Of a stretch of 40,495 nucleotides of DNA, positions 7,577-15,675 are shown one piece after another. Positions within the stretch are counted from its first letter, which is position 1; each line of letters opens with the position of its first letter. The position numbers and the translations under genes were made by a program. A model generated the notes under the pieces. The model made no database searches, was not told the DNA's origin, and saw only the letters and a program-made list of their open reading frames with translations. The stretch lies in contig CAZWES010000009.1 in NCBI GenBank assembly GCA_964632395.1, positions 1-40,495 of the forward strand. Direction: 5' to 3'. Source of the stretch: CAZWES01 sp964632395 (GTDB lineage: Bacteria; Patescibacteriota; Gracilibacteria; Peribacterales; Peribacteraceae).

Positions 7577-10500
7577 ATGCCCCAATCCCCCTTCAACTCA
7601 AAAAAAGCCGATTCCTTCGACGCTGTGATGCTCAGCATTGCATCGCCGGAAGATGTTCTAAGCTGGTCGCACGGCGAGGTTACCAAGCCCGAGACCGTTA
7701 ACTACAGAACGCAGCGCGCGGAGCCGGATGGCCTGTTTTGTGAACGGATATTCGGACCCACAAAAAACTACCAGTGCTTTTGTGGAAAATATAAAGGGAT
7801 AAGGTATGCGGGAGTCGTTTGTGAAAAGTGCGGAGTGGAGGTGACGCGCAGCATCGTGCGCCGTGAGCGAATGGCACACATCAACCTTGCAGTGCCTGTC
7901 GCACATATTTGGTTTTTAAGGAGTTCTCCTTCAAGGCTTGGGCTTTTGCTTGATCTCCCCATTAAAACTCTCGAGCAGATCGTATACTTTGCAGCTTATA
8001 TTGTGATAACTGTTGATGATGAGCAGAAGGAGAAGATGTCAAACGAACTAAACTCAGATTTTGACCAAAGGAAGAAGCAAATAAAACGCGATCACGAAGA
8101 AACTTTGAAAAAGTTGAAGGAACAGAAGGCTACAAAAAGCCAGATAGAAGCACTGGAAAGCGAGGCGGCAAACAAACTCGATACTCTTAAGGAGAATCAC
8201 CGTGTTGCACTTGAAGATATCGAGAACCTGTACGTTGGCGCTGTTCTTTCTGAATTGAAATACAGGGAAATCAACATGAAGTTCGGTCACATCTTCCGTG
8301 CAGGAACAGGTGCAGAAAGCCTGCGCGAGATTGTTACTCACATTGATACAGAAAAGCTTTTTGAAGATTTAAAAAAAGACCGCACGCAGGCAAGCGGGCA
8401 GAAGCTGAAGAAGATAATGAAGAGATTGAAGCTCGTCTCCGCACTTAACCGCTCAAACATTAAACCCGAGTGGATGATCTTGGCCCGCCTCCCGGTTATT
8501 CCACCGGATCTTCGACCGATGGTACAGCTTGATGGAGGTCGTTTTGCCGCAAGTGATCTGAATGATCTGTACCGCAGAGTCATCAACCGAAATAATCGTC
8601 TCAAGAAGCTGATGAGCATCGGTGCACCAGAAGTTATCTGCAGAAACGAAAAAAGAATGCTGCAGGAAGCTGTGGATACTCTTCTCAATAATTCTGCAAG
8701 AGCAGGAAAGACCCTGTTCACTGCAGGAGATAGAAGAAAGCTGAGGTCACTTTCGGACATGCTTAAAGGAAAGCAGGGTAGATTCCGCCAGAACCTCCTT
8801 GGAAAGCGTGTTGATTACTCCGGCCGTTCCGTGATTGTTGTTGGACCGGAACTTAAAATGGATCAGTGCGGCCTGCCAAAGGAAATGGCAATGAAGCTTT
8901 TCAAGCCATTCGTGATAGGACAAATCATCCAGAAAGAATTAGCACACAATGTTAAGGCTGCGGAGCGGTTGGTGTTTGAGGGGCATCGCGAGGTTTGGGA
9001 CATTCTACAAGACGTTATCAAAGATAAGTATGTCCTCTTGAACCGTGCTCCCACTCTGCACAGGCTTGGAATACAGGCATTCATGCCAATTCTTGTTGAA
9101 GGACTCGCCATCCAACTCCATCCGCTTGTATGCGCAGCTTTCAATGCTGACTTTGATGGTGACCAGATGGCCGTTCACGTACCACTTTCCAAGCCGGCAC
9201 AAGATGAGGCGAAGAGGCTGATGGCATCTTCCACAAATATTCTTAAACCTTCAGCCGGTGATCCAATCATCACTCCAACACAGGACATGGTGCTCGGATG
9301 TTATTTCCTCACAATGGGAAGTACCAAGGAGTCCAAAGGAAAATCTAAGAAGGGGCTGCCGGCATTCTCTTCCAAGGATGAAGCCACTCTTGCACACCAG
9401 CAGGGGATAGTGCGCTTGCAGGATTCGATTCAGGTAAGGGTGAATGAGGACGATACCCCCCTTACAGAAACAACCGTTGGCCGCCTGATATTTAACGAGA
9501 TAATTCCTGAGGGATTGCCATACGTTAACGAGTCACTCACAAAGAGTAAATTGAGTAAGTTGATTGCGCTAAGCCTGGAAGAAGTAGGCCCGGAAAGGAC
9601 GGTCAAATTTGCTGATGCCATCAAAAAGCTTGGCCTTAAACATGCTACAACTTCCGGTATCTCCATCGCAGCTTCGGATATTCTGGTTCCGGAAGATAAG
9701 AGCCGCATGATTGATGATGCAAACGAATCTATCGAAAAGATCAACGTCCAGTACAACCGGGGGCTCATTACTGCAGACGAACGCTACCGTCATTCAATCA
9801 AAACATGGGGAACTGTTAAAAGTGATTTGACCACTGAGATGGTAAAGCAGTACGAAGATAGCTCGCAGAATGATATTGCGTGCATGATCCAGTCCGGAGC
9901 TCGTGGTAACTGGGGGCAGGTCGCACAGCTTGCCGCCATGAAAGGCCTGGTTGCCAATCCTTCTGGTAAAACTATCGAGCTACCTATTCGTGCAAATCTT
10001 AAGGAGGGCTTCTCCGTTCTGGAGTACTTCATCGCGACACACGGAGGAAGAAAAGGTAAGTCCGATACTGCTCTTAAAACTGCAGAGGCAGGATATTTAA
10101 CACGAAGGCTCGTGGACGCTGTTCAGGATATTTTGATAACGGAAGATGACTGCGGCTCAACCGATGGTCACATCATCAGCCACGAGGAAAGCGAACAGAT
10201 CGGTGAAAAATTCGAGAAGCGCGTTTTCGGCCGCACACTTGCAAAGGATGTGGAGGCAAACGGCAAGACTGTTGCAAAGAGAAATGATGATATCGATGCC
10301 GAGTTGATAGAAAAGCTGGATAAGGAAAGTGTTAAAGAAGTATTCATTCGATCCATCATCACTTGTGAAACAGAGAAGGGGTTGTGCGCCAAATGTTACG
10401 GCCGCGACCTTAGCGATAACCGTTCTGTTAAAGCAGGTACTCCTGTTGGAATAATCGCAGCACAGAGTATCGGTGAGCCGGGAACACAGCTAACCATGCG

Positions 10501-11476
10501 TACTTTCCACATGGGAGGTGTAGCAGAAGGTTCGGATATCACACAGGGTCTTACACGTGTGGAAGAACTATTCGAAGCACGCCCGCCAAAAACTCCTGCG
10601 GTTCTCTCGGATATTGCAGGTATTGCGAAAGTAACGCACCGCGGCGGAAAAATTACGATTCATCTCACAGGTGAAGAGGGTGCAACGACCACATTTAACA
10701 TGCCTCCCGGCTTTGCCGCGAATGTTAAGGAAGGACAAAAGGTCAAAGAGCGTCAGGTCATTGCCAAGTCCAAACGTGATAAGTCCACTATTCGTGCAAC
10801 GATTACCGGAACTGTTTCGGCGGTTGATGATCACACCGTAACTCTGCAACACGCGGAAATAGAAGAACGCACGCACGAGTTCAACGCAAACGAAACGATT
10901 TTGATAAAGAACGGAGAACATATTAAAGTTGGTACTCCGCTAAACGCAGGACACTTCCACTTGCAGGATCTTCTTTTGAAGAAAGGAGTTTATGCGGTAC
11001 AGCATTACATCATTTCTGAAGTACAACACATTTATGCATCTCAGGGGCAAACTATTAACGATAAGCACCTTGAGATAATTGCTCGCAAAATGTTCAGCAA
11101 GTTCAGGATAATTGATGCTGGCGAAACTCCGCTCCTGGTCGGAGATGTTGTGGATATGTCTTCACTTAAGAAGGCAAATCGCGAAGCCTCTGAAGCCGGT
11201 AAAAAACCTGCAGTCGCCGAGCAATTACTTCTTGGACTCTCACGCGTTTCACTCGCAACAGATAGCTGGCTTGCCGCCGCTTCGTTCCAGGAGACAATCC
11301 GTGTTCTTGTAGAAGCTTCGACAACCAATAAGATTGATCCGCTGGATGGGCTTAAGGAAAATGTGATTATCGGCCGCCTTATTCCTGCAGGAGAGACTTA
11401 TAGGAGGATGTTTGTTTCGGAGGAAGACGAGGAATCCGGAGAAGAAGAAAAAGAGGAAATAGTTGCTTCTACCTAA
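7577..11476 (+). CDS. rpoC: RNA polymerase beta' subunit
   Basis: Catalytic subunit of RNA polymerase, 1299 residues. The N-terminal zinc site is present (CFCGKYKGIRYAGVVCEKCG, about residues 66-86). An Lys/Glu-rich coiled segment follows at about 150-215 in the clamp, then the DLRPMVQLDGGRFA and KRVDYSGRSVIVVGP switches. The magnesium site NADFDGDQMAVH lies near residue 522-533. The second zinc site is formed by Cys in DDCGSTDG, ITCETEKG and LCAKCYG, followed by the trigger-loop region SIGEPGTQLTMRTFHMGG. It begins 26 bp after ssb with no Shine-Dalgarno sequence and should be co-transcribed with rpoB. No repeat insert interrupts it. The C-terminus is a short acidic tail (EEDEESGEEEKEE). Confidence 0.98.
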   Translation: MPQSPFNSKKADSFDAVMLSIASPEDVLSWSHGEVTKPETVNYRTQRAEPDGLFCERIFGPTKNYQCFCGKYKGIRYAGVVCEKCGVEVTRSIVRRERMAHINLAVPVAHIWFLRSSPSRLGLLLDLPIKTLEQIVYFAAYIVITVDDEQKEKMSNELNSDFDQRKKQIKRDHEETLKKLKEQKATKSQIEALESEAANKLDTLKENHRVALEDIENLYVGAVLSELKYREINMKFGHIFRAGTGAESLREIVTHIDTEKLFEDLKKDRTQASGQKLKKIMKRLKLVSALNRSNIKPEWMILARLPVIPPDLRPMVQLDGGRFAASDLNDLYRRVINRNNRLKKLMSIGAPEVICRNEKRMLQEAVDTLLNNSARAGKTLFTAGDRRKLRSLSDMLKGKQGRFRQNLLGKRVDYSGRSVIVVGPELKMDQCGLPKEMAMKLFKPFVIGQIIQKELAHNVKAAERLVFEGHREVWDILQDVIKDKYVLLNRAPTLHRLGIQAFMPILVEGLAIQLHPLVCAAFNADFDGDQMAVHVPLSKPAQDEAKRLMASSTNILKPSAGDPIITPTQDMVLGCYFLTMGSTKESKGKSKKGLPAFSSKDEATLAHQQGIVRLQDSIQVRVNEDDTPLTETTVGRLIFNEIIPEGLPYVNESLTKSKLSKLIALSLEEVGPERTVKFADAIKKLGLKHATTSGISIAASDILVPEDKSRMIDDANESIEKINVQYNRGLITADERYRHSIKTWGTVKSDLTTEMVKQYEDSSQNDIACMIQSGARGNWGQVAQLAAMKGLVANPSGKTIELPIRANLKEGFSVLEYFIATHGGRKGKSDTALKTAEAGYLTRRLVDAVQDILITEDDCGSTDGHIISHEESEQIGEKFEKRVFGRTLAKDVEANGKTVAKRNDDIDAELIEKLDKESVKEVFIRSIITCETEKGLCAKCYGRDLSDNRSVKAGTPVGIIAAQSIGEPGTQLTMRTFHMGGVAEGSDITQGLTRVEELFEARPPKTPAVLSDIAGIAKVTHRGGKITIHLTGEEGATTTFNMPPGFAANVKEGQKVKERQVIAKSKRDKSTIRATITGTVSAVDDHTVTLQHAEIEERTHEFNANETILIKNGEHIKVGTPLNAGHFHLQDLLLKKGVYAVQHYIISEVQHIYASQGQTINDKHLEIIARKMFSKFRIIDAGETPLLVGDVVDMSSLKKANREASEAGKKPAVAEQLLLGLSRVSLATDSWLAAASFQETIRVLVEASTTNKIDPLDGLKENVIIGRLIPAGETYRRMFVSEEDEESGEEEKEEIVAST

Positions 11477-11527
11477 AATCTCTAATATCTTTCAACTCCC
11501 GGATACTTAAATTCCGGATCCCGAACC

Positions 11528-11947
11528 ATGCCAACTATTAATCAACTCATCCGGCGCAAACGAAAGACTCCTAAAAAGAAGTCGAAGTCTCCGGCTCTCC
11601 AGTACACGTGGAACTCGCTTAAGACTAAGCCAGTTGGCCTACGCCGTGGCGCACCGCTTAAGCGTGGCGTGTGCTTGAAGGTTACGACAATGACTCCAAA
11701 GAAGCCGAACTCTGCCCTGCGTAAGATGGCTCGCGTGCGTTTGACCAATGGACATGAAGTGAACGCTTACATCTCTGGAGAGGGACACAACCTGCAGGAA
11801 CACTCCGTTGTTTTAGTCCGTGGCGGACGCGTGCCGGATCTTCCCGGTGTTCGTTACCACATCGTCCGCGGCACCCTAGACACAGAGGGTGTACAAAATA
11901 GAAAGCAAGGCAGATCCAGATACGGTGCAAAGAAACCAAAGAAGTAA
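11528..11947 (+). CDS. rpsL: 30S ribosomal protein S12
   Basis: Ribosomal decoding-centre protein, 139 residues against about 124 in E. coli. The core TPKKPNSALRK and the segment GEGHNLQEHSVVLVRGGRV identify it. The extra length lies mostly between SPAL and KRGVC (a linker WNSLKTKPVGLRRGAPL), a longer variant also known in other bacteria. The conserved lysine of GGRVKDLPG is proline here (codon CCG, 11834-11836, residue 103), while the following Asp, the RimO methylthiolation site in E. coli, is kept. It lies between rpoC and rpsG. The spacer has no Shine-Dalgarno sequence. Confidence 0.97.
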   Translation: MPTINQLIRRKRKTPKKKSKSPALQYTWNSLKTKPVGLRRGAPLKRGVCLKVTTMTPKKPNSALRKMARVRLTNGHEVNAYISGEGHNLQEHSVVLVRGGRVPDLPGVRYHIVRGTLDTEGVQNRKQGRSRYGAKKPKK

Positions 11948-11970
11948 TTATCCATTATCAATTATCCATT
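11946..11970 (+). repeat. Tandem AATTATCCATT in the rpsL-rpsG spacer
   Basis: Two copies of AATTATCCATT (11946-11956 and 11960-11970) make up nearly the whole 27-bp spacer and overlap the rpsL stop codon. No Shine-Dalgarno sequence precedes rpsG as a result. Confidence 0.75.
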
Positions 11971-11974
11971 AATC

Positions 11975-12424
11975 ATGCAGAAGGTAAAACAATACATTCC
12001 ACAGAACTCAGACCCCACAGTAGAAAAATTTATCAGCTGCCTGATGCACGGCGGAAAGAAGAGCATTGCCCGTAGAATTTTCTGGAATGCACTGGAGGCA
12101 ATGAAGAAGCGAACAAAAGAAGACCCGATGGAAGTCTTTCAAAAAGCTCTCCTGAATGCGACCCCATTGATTGAGGTTCGTCCAAGAAGAGTCGGTGGCG
12201 CTGTCTATCAGGTGCCAGTGGAAGTGACTCCGAAGCGTCAGCAATCATTGAGTGTTCGCTGGCTCGTAAACGCTGCACGCGATCGCAAGGGAATGAAAAT
12301 GGCAGAAAAGCTTGCACTGGAATTACTTGATGCAGCAGGAAATCAGGGTGGGGCAATTAAGAAGAAAGAAGATATCCAGAGGATGGCGCAGGCCAACAAG
12401 GCTTTTGCACACCTAGCCAAATAG
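11975..12424 (+). CDS. rpsG: 30S ribosomal protein S7
   Basis: Primary binder of the 3' domain of 16S rRNA, 149 residues, a normal bacterial length. Recognised by FISCLMHGGKKSIARRI, the segment NATPLIEVRPRRVGGAVYQV, and RWLVNAARDRKGMKMAEKLA. The internal deletion seen in some mitochondrial forms is absent. It is the last gene of the rpoB operon before the mobile-looking segment at 12.4-13.3 kb. In most bacteria fusA follows directly; here it lies 3.4 kb downstream. No terminator hairpin is evident after the stop. Confidence 0.97.
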   Translation: MQKVKQYIPQNSDPTVEKFISCLMHGGKKSIARRIFWNALEAMKKRTKEDPMEVFQKALLNATPLIEVRPRRVGGAVYQVPVEVTPKRQQSLSVRWLVNAARDRKGMKMAEKLALELLDAAGNQGGAIKKKEDIQRMAQANKAFAHLAK

Positions 12425-12451
12425 AATCTTGATATTCCAATTTGGCACCTC

Positions 12452-12523
12452 AAAATTTCCCAGCGAGAGCTTGATTCTCTGCAATCTTTGATATCGCAAT
12501 TTGCGATTTCAAACAATCCGTAG
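12452..12523 (+). pseudogene. Fragment of an ORF6N-family gene
   Basis: About 70 bp directly after rpsG encode KISQRELDSLQSLISQFAIS and then a stop. This nearly repeats residues about 57-76 of the intact ORF6N gene just downstream (KISQREHDSLQSLRSQFAIL), and the DNA is also alike over roughly 60 bp. There is no start or remaining domain, so it is a leftover of a duplicated or recombined copy. Confidence 0.7.
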
Positions 12524-12580
12524 ACATAAGCCATAAAAATCACCTTGCGTATTTGAGTATGGTGGACTATGGTACACCTC

Positions 12581-13261
12581 ATGCCAACTACTACCATCAT
12601 TCCCATCAAAAGGATCGAAAACGCTATTTACGTCCTGCGTGGGCAAAAAATCATGCTGGATGAGGATCTTGCCGAACTATACGAAATACCTGTGATGCGT
12701 CTGAACGAGCAGGTCAGGAGAAACTCCGAGCGATTCCCAAAAGACTTCATGTTCAAAATTTCCCAACGAGAGCACGATTCTCTGCAATCTTTAAGATCGC
12801 AATTTGCGATCTTAAAGAAAAAACGAGGTAGACACAGAAAATATCTTCCCCTTGCATTCACTGAACATGGCATTCTCATGCTCTCCTCCGTCCTCCGCAG
12901 CAAACGCGCAATCCATACGGCTTCGCGATATAAGCACCATTTAAATTGTTGGAAAAACAAAATTGATACCGGCGTAGCGATATCGCTACGCCGGTATATC
13001 GAATACATTCCATCCCATATTCTTAACACTTCCATCGCGAAGCCGTACCAGGTCAACATAGAAATCATGCGGGCATTCGTGGAGATGCGAAAGATGATCC
13101 TCTCATATTCTGATCTTTGCAGAAGAGTTGACCTACTCGAATCCAGATATGACGAACAATTCCGCATTGTTTTTGACACGATCAAAAAACTTATGACTCC
13201 GGACCCGCCGCCAGGGAATACTAGACCTCTTGCATTCCGTCTTCGGGATGATGACGAATAA
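12581..13261 (+). CDS. ORF6N-domain DNA-binding protein with a MITE-encoded in-frame insert
   Basis: Members of the ORF6N family are phage-type antirepressor or DNA-binding proteins, also common as lone genes on bacterial chromosomes. The domain spans residues about 10-115: RIENAIYVLRGQKIMLDEDL, then LNEQVRRNSERFPKDFMFKI and LPLAFTEHGILMLSSVL. The family then normally reads SERAIQVNIQIMRAFV; here SKRAI and QVNIEIMRAFV are split by 45 foreign residues (112-156) encoded by a 132-bp element plus its target duplication. The rest is a coiled-coil C-terminus. The gene stays open for 226 residues, so an interrupted protein could still be made. Start at 12581 (MPTTTIIP); an ATG at 12569 is possible. 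It separates rpsG from recQ. The function on this chromosome is unknown. Confidence 0.8.
   Translation: MPTTTIIPIKRIENAIYVLRGQKIMLDEDLAELYEIPVMRLNEQVRRNSERFPKDFMFKISQREHDSLQSLRSQFAILKKKRGRHRKYLPLAFTEHGILMLSSVLRSKRAIHTASRYKHHLNCWKNKIDTGVAISLRRYIEYIPSHILNTSIAKPYQVNIEIMRAFVEMRKMILSYSDLCRRVDLLESRYDEQFRIVFDTIKKLMTPDPPPGNTRPLAFRLRDDDE
12916..13047. mobile_element. MITE-like element, copy 1 (inside the ORF6N gene)
   Basis: A 132-bp element with 14-bp terminal inverted repeats, TACGGCTTCGCGAT (12916-12929) and its exact complement (13034-13047). It is flanked by the direct repeat CCA on both sides (12913-12915 and 13048-13050), as expected for a 3-bp target duplication. The centre is a perfect 32-bp palindrome (12966-12997). 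A second copy with the same ends and centre lies at 40302-40431. No transposase is encoded, so it would depend on one elsewhere. Element plus duplication is 135 bp, which keeps the host frame. Confidence 0.85.
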
Positions 13262-13293
13262 AAATGATCATCAATCTATTCCCCACACATATC

Positions 13294-14910
13294 ATGTCAA
13301 CCACTTGCACAACCACCGATTTAAACGAAATTCTCCACTCAAGTTTCGGCATCCCCTCTTTCCGCCCTCTACAAAAAGAAATCATAGAAAGTGTTCTCAC
13401 CGGACACGATGCGCTTGTACTCATGCCCACAGGTGGTGGCAAGTCTCTCTGCTATCAGCTTCCTTCTCTTCTGCTCCCCGGAATAACACTTGTTGTCTCT
13501 CCTTTGATATCGCTTATGAAGGATCAGGTTGATGCGCTTAAGCAAAAGGGAATTAGTGCAGAGTTTTTGAATAGTTCCATATCTTTCCATGAACAAAAGC
13601 GAATTGAGGAGAAAGCTCTGCGCGGAGAAATCAAACTCCTTTACGTTGCCCCGGAGCGTTTCCCAAACGAACACTTTCAGTCTGTACTTGATGACCTCAA
13701 AGTGAGCCTGATCGCCATTGATGAGGCCCACTGCATCTCACAATGGGGACACGATTTTCGTCCGGATTACCGCAACCTTAGAATGCTTCGGACGATGTTT
13801 CCGGATATCCCGATAATCGCACTCACTGCAACTGCAACTGAGCGGACACGGAAGGATATCGCAGAGCAGCTTAAAATGAGGAACGGAAAGATGTACGTTG
13901 CAAGCTTCAACCGTCCTAATCTCCGCTATCACGTTTTGAGGAAGAGGCGCAGCGCATTCGATGCACTCATCTCGATGTTGAAGAAAGAAGAAAGCATGCC
14001 AGCCATCATCTATTGCCTGGCACGAAAAGATACTGAAATGCTCGCATCAGATTTACAGGAAGAGGGACTTCGGGCGCTCCCCTACCATGCGGGGCTGGAT
14101 GCCAGAGAACGCAAAAGCATTCAGGAAAGATTTTTGAATGATGAAACTCCTATCATTTGCGCAACAATCGCATTCGGAATGGGAATTGATAAAAGTGATG
14201 TACGCACGGTTATTCACTGGACTATGCCAAAAGACATAGAGGGCTACTATCAGGAAACCGGACGCGCCGGAAGGGATGGGAAACCGAGTGAATGCGTACT
14301 TTTCTATGGTGTGGGTGATGCGATTGTTTTCCGGAAGTTTTTCCGGGATATTAAAAATGACGAAGCCCGCGCACACGCCCACTGGCGCTTAAAAGAAATG
14401 CAGAAGTACGCAGAAAGACCGGGTTGCCGCCGTAGAAGCATTCTCATGTATTTTGGTGAAAACTTTCCGAACGGGAATTGCCGTGGATGTGATAGGTGCC
14501 TTCCTGCAGAAGAAGAGCTTGCAGTGGAAGATGAAACAGCATCACGAAGGCGAAGATCCAGAAGACGAAGCCGCAGCATCCGCAATCCTTACTCAACTTA
14601 CGGCAAGACACGGATGATGATTGCACAAAAGATGTCAATTGAAGATATCGCAAGGCGGCGCGAATGCGCTCCGGGCACTATTGCAAGTCATATAGAAAAT
14701 CTGATCGAGGAGGGACAGGAGATTGATATCAATTATCTCCGTCCGGATAATGCGACTTTTGAGGAAATCCGTGCAATGTTTAAAAAGATTGGAACTAGCA
14801 AACTCAGACCTGTTTTTGATGCACTTGGTGAAAAGTATCCGTTTGAGACCTTGAAGATTGTGAGGGCGATTATTAAATCGGAGGAACACTGTGAAACTCC
14901 CACCCGCTGA
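13294..14910 (+). CDS. recQ: RecQ-family ATP-dependent DNA helicase
   Basis: 3'-5' DNA helicase for recombination and repair. Walker A MPTGGGKS near residue 46, the DEAH box with the RecQ loop (IDEAHCISQWGHDFRPDY, near 147), TATATERTRKDI, and motif VI ETGRAGRDGKPSECV. The zinc-binding Cys set follows (PGCRRRSIL and NCRGCDRC, about residues 377-405). A very basic linker (SRRRRSRRRSRSIR) leads to a C-terminal helix-turn-helix (MSIEDIARRRECAPGTIASH) instead of the usual RQC/HRDC ending. I chose the ATG at 13294 (538 residues) because the family sequence starts soon after. No Shine-Dalgarno sequence. It begins 32 bp after the ORF6N gene. Confidence 0.95.
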   Translation: MSTTCTTTDLNEILHSSFGIPSFRPLQKEIIESVLTGHDALVLMPTGGGKSLCYQLPSLLLPGITLVVSPLISLMKDQVDALKQKGISAEFLNSSISFHEQKRIEEKALRGEIKLLYVAPERFPNEHFQSVLDDLKVSLIAIDEAHCISQWGHDFRPDYRNLRMLRTMFPDIPIIALTATATERTRKDIAEQLKMRNGKMYVASFNRPNLRYHVLRKRRSAFDALISMLKKEESMPAIIYCLARKDTEMLASDLQEEGLRALPYHAGLDARERKSIQERFLNDETPIICATIAFGMGIDKSDVRTVIHWTMPKDIEGYYQETGRAGRDGKPSECVLFYGVGDAIVFRKFFRDIKNDEARAHAHWRLKEMQKYAERPGCRRRSILMYFGENFPNGNCRGCDRCLPAEEELAVEDETASRRRRSRRRSRSIRNPYSTYGKTRMMIAQKMSIEDIARRRECAPGTIASHIENLIEEGQEIDINYLRPDNATFEEIRAMFKKIGTSKLRPVFDALGEKYPFETLKIVRAIIKSEEHCETPTR

Positions 14911-14940
14911 TAGCGCAGGCCAGAGCTCGTGAACCGTTTC

Positions 14941-14990
14941 GTTCCTCCTTCAGCTTGATTCCTGTACCCGTAGGCAGGAGCCTGGAGGAC
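14941..14990. repeat. Intergenic hairpin repeat after recQ
   Basis: The outer arms TTCCTCC and GGAGGA and an inner CCTG/CAGG pair around TACCCGTAGG form a branched hairpin 30 bp past the recQ stop. The centre resembles the nested palindrome in the malic enzyme insert (GTACGGGCAGG). No T-tract follows, so it is more likely a repeat than an intrinsic terminator. The rest of the 14911-15076 gap shows nothing else. Confidence 0.5.
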
Positions 14991-15076
14991 ATACTGCGAT
15001 GTACCCCTATGCTACACTTGGCGTCGCTATCAGTCAATACCCACATTTTGGAGCTTTAACTTCCCCTTACCGCTAT

Positions 15077-15418
15077 ATGCCCTCCATCCCCTACTCCGAT
15101 TTCCAAAAAGTAGATCTGCGCATCGGCAAAATAACAGAAGTAGAAGATTTCCCCGAAGCCAAAAAACCTGCATATAAATTGACGATTGATTTTGGAGAAG
15201 AGCTTGGCCTAAAAAAATCCTCCGCGCAGATTACAGAGCTTTACTCTAAAGATGAGCTGATGGGACGACTGGTCGTCTGCGTGGTCAACTTTGAGCCAAA
15301 GCAGATCGGGCCGTATATTTCCGAAGTTTTAACTTGCGGAGCAGAGGACACGGAGGGTAGAGTCGCACTCCTCTCGTTCGATCGGGATGATATTCCGCTT
15401 GGATCGAGAGTGTTTTAA
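15077..15418 (+). CDS. CsaA-like tRNA-binding (EMAP/OB-fold) protein
   Basis: A stand-alone tRNA-binding OB-fold domain of 113 residues, as in CsaA and at the C-terminus of methionyl-tRNA synthetase. Signature: DFQKVDLRIGKITEVEDFPE at the start, AYKLTIDFGEELGLKKSSAQ in the middle, and VVCVVNFEPKQIG towards the end. CsaA proteins have been described as chaperone-like; the binding of tRNA elbows is the better-founded family property. The ATG at 15077 gives the family length; an open frame runs back to 14999 but adds non-family residues. It lies 5 bp upstream of the tRNA-Pro gene and could share its transcript. Confidence 0.85.
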   Translation: MPSIPYSDFQKVDLRIGKITEVEDFPEAKKPAYKLTIDFGEELGLKKSSAQITELYSKDELMGRLVVCVVNFEPKQIGPYISEVLTCGAEDTEGRVALLSFDRDDIPLGSRVF

Positions 15419-15423
15419 ATCGA

Positions 15424-15499
15424 CGGGACGTAGCTCAGCCTGGTAGAGCGACCGCCTCGGATGCGGTGCCAGTCGCTGGTTCAAATCCAGTCGTCCCGA
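15424..15499 (+). tRNA. tRNA-Pro (anticodon CGG)
   Basis: Cloverleaf of 76 nt: acceptor CGGGACG/CGTCCCG, D arm GCTC...GAGC, anticodon arm ACCGC-CTCGGAT-GCGGT, T arm GCTGG-TTCAAAT-CCAGT, discriminator A. The anticodon CGG reads CCG (Pro). The variable loop appears to be seven bases, a little long. CCA is not encoded. A terminator follows within 10 bp. Confidence 0.93.
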
Positions 15500-15505
15500 C
15501 TTACA

Positions 15506-15540
15506 AGCCCCGAATCAGAAATGATTCAGGGCTTTCTTCT
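15506..15540 (+). terminator. Intrinsic terminator of tRNA-Pro
   Basis: An AGCCC/GGGCT stem continued by GAATCA/TGATTC around a GAAA loop, with one internal mismatch, followed by TTTCTTCT. It lies directly after the tRNA. Confidence 0.8.
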
Positions 15541-15562
15541 ATAATCATCAAGAGGGTAAAAT

Positions 15563-15661
15563 ATGGATATGGGAGGCAACCGGACTCCACATCCGTTGCT
15601 AACCTAGGTCTGGTGATCTGCTCGACGCACCTGTCTAATTAGATCACCGGACCGCTTTTTT
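15563..15661 (+). ncRNA. Candidate structured leader or small RNA with a 14-codon ORF
   Basis: Two hairpins lie in tandem between the tRNA-Pro terminator and fusA: GCAAC(C)GGA/TCCGTTGC with a 7-nt loop (15576-15599), and a 13-bp stem with a 21-nt loop (15607-15653) followed by T6. An ATG at 15563, preceded by AGAGGG at a good ribosome-site distance (rare in this window), opens a 14-codon frame MDMGGNRTPHPLLT whose TAG ends at the first base of the second stem. This layout suits either a small RNA gene or a translated attenuator. TATAAT at 15540-15545 and TAAAAT at 15557-15562 are possible -10 boxes, but no matching -35 is clear. Confidence 0.35.
15607..15661 (+). terminator. Strong intrinsic terminator upstream of fusA
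   Basis: A 13-bp stem (GGTCTGGTGATCT with its complement, one G-U pair) with a 21-nt loop, then GC and six T. It would stop any transcript coming from the tRNA-Pro side before fusA. Confidence 0.8.
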
Positions 15662-15675
15662 GTCACATGCCAATA

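Noticed and set aside
11505..11520. Terminator between rpoC and rpsL
   Set aside because: A short CCGGA/TCCGG hairpin exists but is weak and lacks a T-run; the genes are likely co-transcribed.
12581..13261. A prophage around the ORF6N gene
   Set aside because: No integrase, capsid, terminase or lysis genes lie nearby; recQ, ribosomal genes and fusA surround it.
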